Assembly: GCA_051646105.1 (NCBI GenBank)
Contig: JBOFCO010000138.1
Span: 1 to 7,870, forward strand
DNA: 7,870 bases
DNA from: JBOFCO01 sp051646105
GTDB lineage: Bacteria; Pseudomonadota; Alphaproteobacteria; Rhodobacterales; Rhodobacteraceae
Reading direction: 5' to 3'
In this document: positions 5,316 through 7,870 of the stretch, one piece after another
Layout: every line of letters starts with the position of its first letter
Numbering within the stretch: the first letter of the stretch is position 1
Made by a program: the position numbers and the translations under genes
The notes under the pieces: generated by a model
What the model saw: only the letters and a program-made list of their open reading frames with translations
Databases searched by the model: none
What the model was told of the DNA's origin: nothing

Positions 5316-6152
5316 CTAACGCACCGCTGGTTTTGATGCGGATTTCCCTGACGCCCTGGCCGGTACAGCCATTGTCGGTTTGCGCGCTATGAACAGGCGG
5401 CTGCCCCGTTCCAGGGCATGACGCGATACCAGCGGTTCGACAGCGACGAATTCCTCGATCTCGAATCCCGGCCCGCGGATGCGGTCGCGCAGATCGCGGC
5501 CAAAGAACCGCAGATGGTCACCCTGACCATGGTGAAGCTGCCGCTGCTTCCGCGACACCGCTTCGGGATTTTCATAGGTTGTTTCCCAGCCCTCTTCGAC
5601 AGGCGTGGTCAGAACGGCGAAACCGCCCGGTTTCAGGATGCGGAAAAGTTCCGCTAAGGCCTTGGCATCGTCGACATGTTCCAGCACCTGATGACAGACG
5701 ATCACATCCTGACTGGCGTCGGGCAGGGCAATGGCAGTGATGTCGATGGTGATGTCGCCACGCTCGGGGTCAAGGTCGCAGGACAGATAGCCTGATGCCA
5801 GACCCTTCAACAGGTTGGTCAGAACCGGCTCCGGTGCGAAATGCAGCAGGCTGTCGTCGGGACGTATAGGCGCTTCGCCATCAAGCCACAGTTTGAACAG
5901 CCGATGGTGCGAACGGCCGTCGCAGGAAGGGCAGCGGCTGTCGATACGTTCCCGATAGGGGGCAAACGGCCCTTCATAGCCGCAAAGCGGGCATTGGCGG
6001 GTATAGCGCCCGTCCATCTCCTTGCTCAACCATGCTATCGCCAGATCAAGCATTGCCTTCCGGCGTTTCTCGGTCTGGCGGTTCTTTCCGCCTTTTCCCC
6101 CACGGCCTTCATTTACGTCCGCATCCGCGCTGCTGTCGGTCTTTTCGTCCAT
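5316..6152 (-). CDS. Class I SAM-dependent methyltransferase with N-terminal zinc ribbon
   Basis: This 278-aa protein should transfer a methyl group from S-adenosylmethionine; the substrate is unknown. Residues 1-33 are charged and low in complexity. A zinc ribbon follows, CPLCG (54-58) and CPSC (74-77), then the Rossmann-type domain. Motif I is the variant LLHFAPEP (102-109) in place of the glycine-rich ExGxG. The acidic adenosine contact is probably in YLSCDLDP (122-129). ALPDASQDVIVCHQVLEHV (142-160) and RILKPGG (171-177) are typical of Methyltransf_11 proteins. HHGQGDHLRFFGRDL (207-221) is a late segment seen in this subgroup. Relatives often act on sugars, lipids or surface glycans, but nothing here shows that. 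The start at 6152 has GGGAGAG upstream on the minus strand; M34 is the alternative, giving a protein without the charged tail. It lies 34 bp after the pyc stop with no terminator between, so it probably shares the pyc transcript. Confidence 0.85.
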   Translation of the reverse strand: MDEKTDSSADADVNEGRGGKGGKNRQTEKRRKAMLDLAIAWLSKEMDGRYTRQCPLCGYEGPFAPYRERIDSRCPSCDGRSHHRLFKLWLDGEAPIRPDDSLLHFAPEPVLTNLLKGLASGYLSCDLDPERGDITIDITAIALPDASQDVIVCHQVLEHVDDAKALAELFRILKPGGFAVLTTPVEEGWETTYENPEAVSRKQRQLHHGQGDHLRFFGRDLRDRIRGPGFEIEEFVAVEPLVSRHALERGSRLFIARKPTMAVPARASGKSASKPAVR

Positions 6153-6186
6153 CTGGGCTGCTCTCCCGCCGGTTTAGGGCGAAATA

Positions 6187-7870
6187 TCACCCCTCCAGCT
6201 CTACCAAAAGGTCTTTCGCCTCAATCTGCGCGCCGGGCTGGACATGCAGCGCTTTTACCACGCCGGCGCGTTCGGCATGAATGCCTGTTTCCATCTTCAT
6301 CGCTTCAATGGTCACAAGAAGGTCGCCGGCGCTCACCTTCTGCCCGATGGTCACCCCGACAGAGGCGATTGAGCCCGGCATCGGCGCGCCGATGTGGGCC
6401 GGATTTCCGTCCTGGGCCTTGGGGCGGCGGGCGGTGGCGGCCTTGACCGAACGGTTTGGTACGCGGATCACGCGCGGCTGGCCATTCAGTTCGAAAAACA
6501 CCTTGGCTTCGCCTTCTTCGTTGGTTTCGCCCACGGCCTGAAGGCGAACCTCCAGCGTCTTGCCGGGATCGATCTCGACGCTGATCTCCTCTCCCGCTTC
6601 CATGCCATAGAAGAATGTCCTGGTGGGCAGGGTGCGGACCGGCCCATATGTCTTGTGGCGGCCCATGTAATCCATGAACACCTTGGGATACATCAGATAG
6701 CCGTTCAGGTCCTCATCATCGACGCGGGCTCCCTCAAGCTCGGAAGAAATCCTGGCTCGAACCGTTTCCAGATCAACCGGGGCCATGCCCGCGCCGGGGC
6801 GGGCGGTTGACGGCTTTTCACCCTTCAGCACCTTGGCCGTGATGCCCGCAGGCCAGCCGCCGGGGGGCTGGCCGAGATTGCCCTTGAGCATGTCGGCAAC
6901 AGAGTCCGGGAAGGCCACATCGACAGACGGATCTTCGACCTGCGCGCGGGTCAGCCCCTGCGCCACCATCATCAGCGCCATGTCACCGACCACCTTCGAT
7001 GAAGGCGTCACCTTCACGATATCGCCGAACATCAGGTTCACATCGGCATAGGCCTGCGCCACCTCGTGCCAGCGCTCCTCCAACCCCAGGGAGCGCGCCT
7101 GCGCCTTCAGGTTTGTGAACTGACCGCCGGGCATCTCGTGCAGATAGACTTCTGATGCCGGGGCCTCCAGCCCGGATTCGAAGGCCCGATATTGATGACG
7201 GACGGCCTCCCAGTAGTTTGAAATTTCGCGGATCGCCCCGATATCAAGGCCCGTGTCACGGTCGGTATGGGCCAAAGCCTCGACGATGGAACCAAGGCAG
7301 GGCTGCGAGGTCCCGCCGGAAAACGCATCCATTGCCGCATCGACCACATCCACCCCGGCCTCGGCCGCTGCCAGCACCGTGGCCGCCGCAATACCGCTGG
7401 TGTCATGGGTGTGGAAATGGATCGGCAGGCCGACGTCTTCCTTCAGGGCTTTTACAAGCTGGCGGGCAGCCGCGGGTTTCAGCAGGCCTGCCATATCCTT
7501 CAGACCCAGAACATGCGCGCCCGCCGCCTTCAGGTCCTTGCCCATGGCCACATAGTATTTCAGATCGTACTTGGCCCGGTCGGGGTTCAGGATATCGCCC
7601 GTGTAGCAGATCGCTGCTTCGCAAATCTTGTCGTTGGCCACCACAGCGTCCATTGCGACACGCATGTTTTCCACCCAGTTCAGGCTGTCAAACACGCGGA
7701 ACACGTCGACCCCCGTTTCTGCCGCCTGTTTCACAAAGGCCTGCACCACATTGTCGGGATAGTTGGTATAGCCCACCCCGTTGCTGGCGCGCAGCAGCAT
7801 CTGGGTCATCAGGTTCGGCATCGCCGCACGCAGGTCGCGCAGGCGCTGCCAGGGGCATTCCTGCAAGAAG
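6187..7870 (-). CDS. pyc: Pyruvate carboxylase, C-terminal half (partial, cut by right edge)
   Basis: This is the last 560 or so residues of a biotin enzyme of about 1,150 residues that makes oxaloacetate from pyruvate and bicarbonate with ATP. Numbering from the Leu at 7866, residues 1-330 are carboxyltransferase: NGVGYTNYPDNVV (29-41), the carboxylated-lysine motif GLKDMAGLLK (121-130, K123), the metal-ligand motif HFHTHDTSG (H152, H154) and KVTPSSKVVGD (285-295, T287, the expected proton-transfer Thr). The allosteric/tetramerisation region follows, then the biotin carrier domain (about 490-559) with EAMKMET. K524 is the biotinylated lysine, 35 residues from the end. The frame continues through base 7870 (Phe before Leu), so the TTG at 7866 is an internal Leu and not a start. 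The biotin carboxylase domain and promoter lie outside. The methyltransferase starts 34 bp downstream. Confidence 0.97.
   Translation of the reverse strand, partial: FLQECPWQRLRDLRAAMPNLMTQMLLRASNGVGYTNYPDNVVQAFVKQAAETGVDVFRVFDSLNWVENMRVAMDAVVANDKICEAAICYTGDILNPDRAKYDLKYYVAMGKDLKAAGAHVLGLKDMAGLLKPAAARQLVKALKEDVGLPIHFHTHDTSGIAAATVLAAAEAGVDVVDAAMDAFSGGTSQPCLGSIVEALAHTDRDTGLDIGAIREISNYWEAVRHQYRAFESGLEAPASEVYLHEMPGGQFTNLKAQARSLGLEERWHEVAQAYADVNLMFGDIVKVTPSSKVVGDMALMMVAQGLTRAQVEDPSVDVAFPDSVADMLKGNLGQPPGGWPAGITAKVLKGEKPSTARPGAGMAPVDLETVRARISSELEGARVDDEDLNGYLMYPKVFMDYMGRHKTYGPVRTLPTRTFFYGMEAGEEISVEIDPGKTLEVRLQAVGETNEEGEAKVFFELNGQPRVIRVPNRSVKAATARRPKAQDGNPAHIGAPMPGSIASVGVTIGQKVSAGDLLVTIEAMKMETGIHAERAGVVKALHVQPGAQIEAKDLLVELEG

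Noticed and set aside
5841..6446. A 201-codon plus-strand frame opposite the methyltransferase and the end of pyc
   Set aside because: It is a shadow of two well-supported minus-strand genes, and its Arg/Ser/Pro-rich end is typical of antisense GC-rich frames.
7864..7866. TTG as the start codon of the pyruvate carboxylase frame
   Set aside because: The frame continues upstream to the window edge, and the residues around it match the interior of the carboxyltransferase domain. The gene is truncated by the window.

Overview
The window looks like a chromosomal stretch from a high-GC alphaproteobacterium, most likely a Rhodobacterales member such as Paracoccus or a relative. Three things point there. 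Codon third positions are strongly G/C. There is a perfect GTTC-N7-GTTC LexA box, the form known from Rhodobacter and Paracoccus-type alphaproteobacteria. It also encodes a single-chain methylmalonyl-CoA mutase and a long-form pyruvate carboxylase. The genus is inference. No insertion sequence, integrase, phage gene or CRISPR array is visible.

Left part, plus strand (1-3685). The last 44 codons of an unidentified gene are followed by a perfect 17-bp dyad and a LexA box. Next comes a UmuC-like Y-family DNA polymerase of 416 aa without a umuD partner, then 57 bp later a complete B12-dependent methylmalonyl-CoA mutase of 709 aa (scpA/mcm). A rho-independent terminator follows scpA.

Middle (3686-4090). 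A short intergenic region holds a second hairpin and a possible 40-codon cysteine-rich plus-strand ORF (tentative). It also holds a minus-strand terminator and a minus-strand tRNA-Gly(GCC) gene with encoded CCA and its own promoter-like boxes. Transcription from scpA and from the tRNA converges here, and each side has its own terminator.

Right part, minus strand (4090-7870). Read in the direction of transcription, it starts with the C-terminal half of pyruvate carboxylase (pyc, cut by the right edge). 34 bp further on is a zinc-ribbon class I methyltransferase, then an uncharacterised 143-aa protein ending at a terminator whose tail can pair with its own loop. Last is an uncharacterised multi-spanning membrane protein.

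Functionally, the two recognised metabolic enzymes both feed the TCA cycle. The mutase delivers succinyl-CoA from propionyl-CoA or the ethylmalonyl-CoA pathway (B12-dependent). Pyruvate carboxylase delivers oxaloacetate (biotin-dependent). The polymerase belongs to SOS translesion synthesis, and its position directly upstream of scpA raises the possibility of SOS-linked read-through. I see no convincing new multi-gene system. The items most worth a second look are the LexA-controlled orphan polymerase with its extra dyad, the small CxxC ORF overlapping the tRNA, and the self-complementary terminator.
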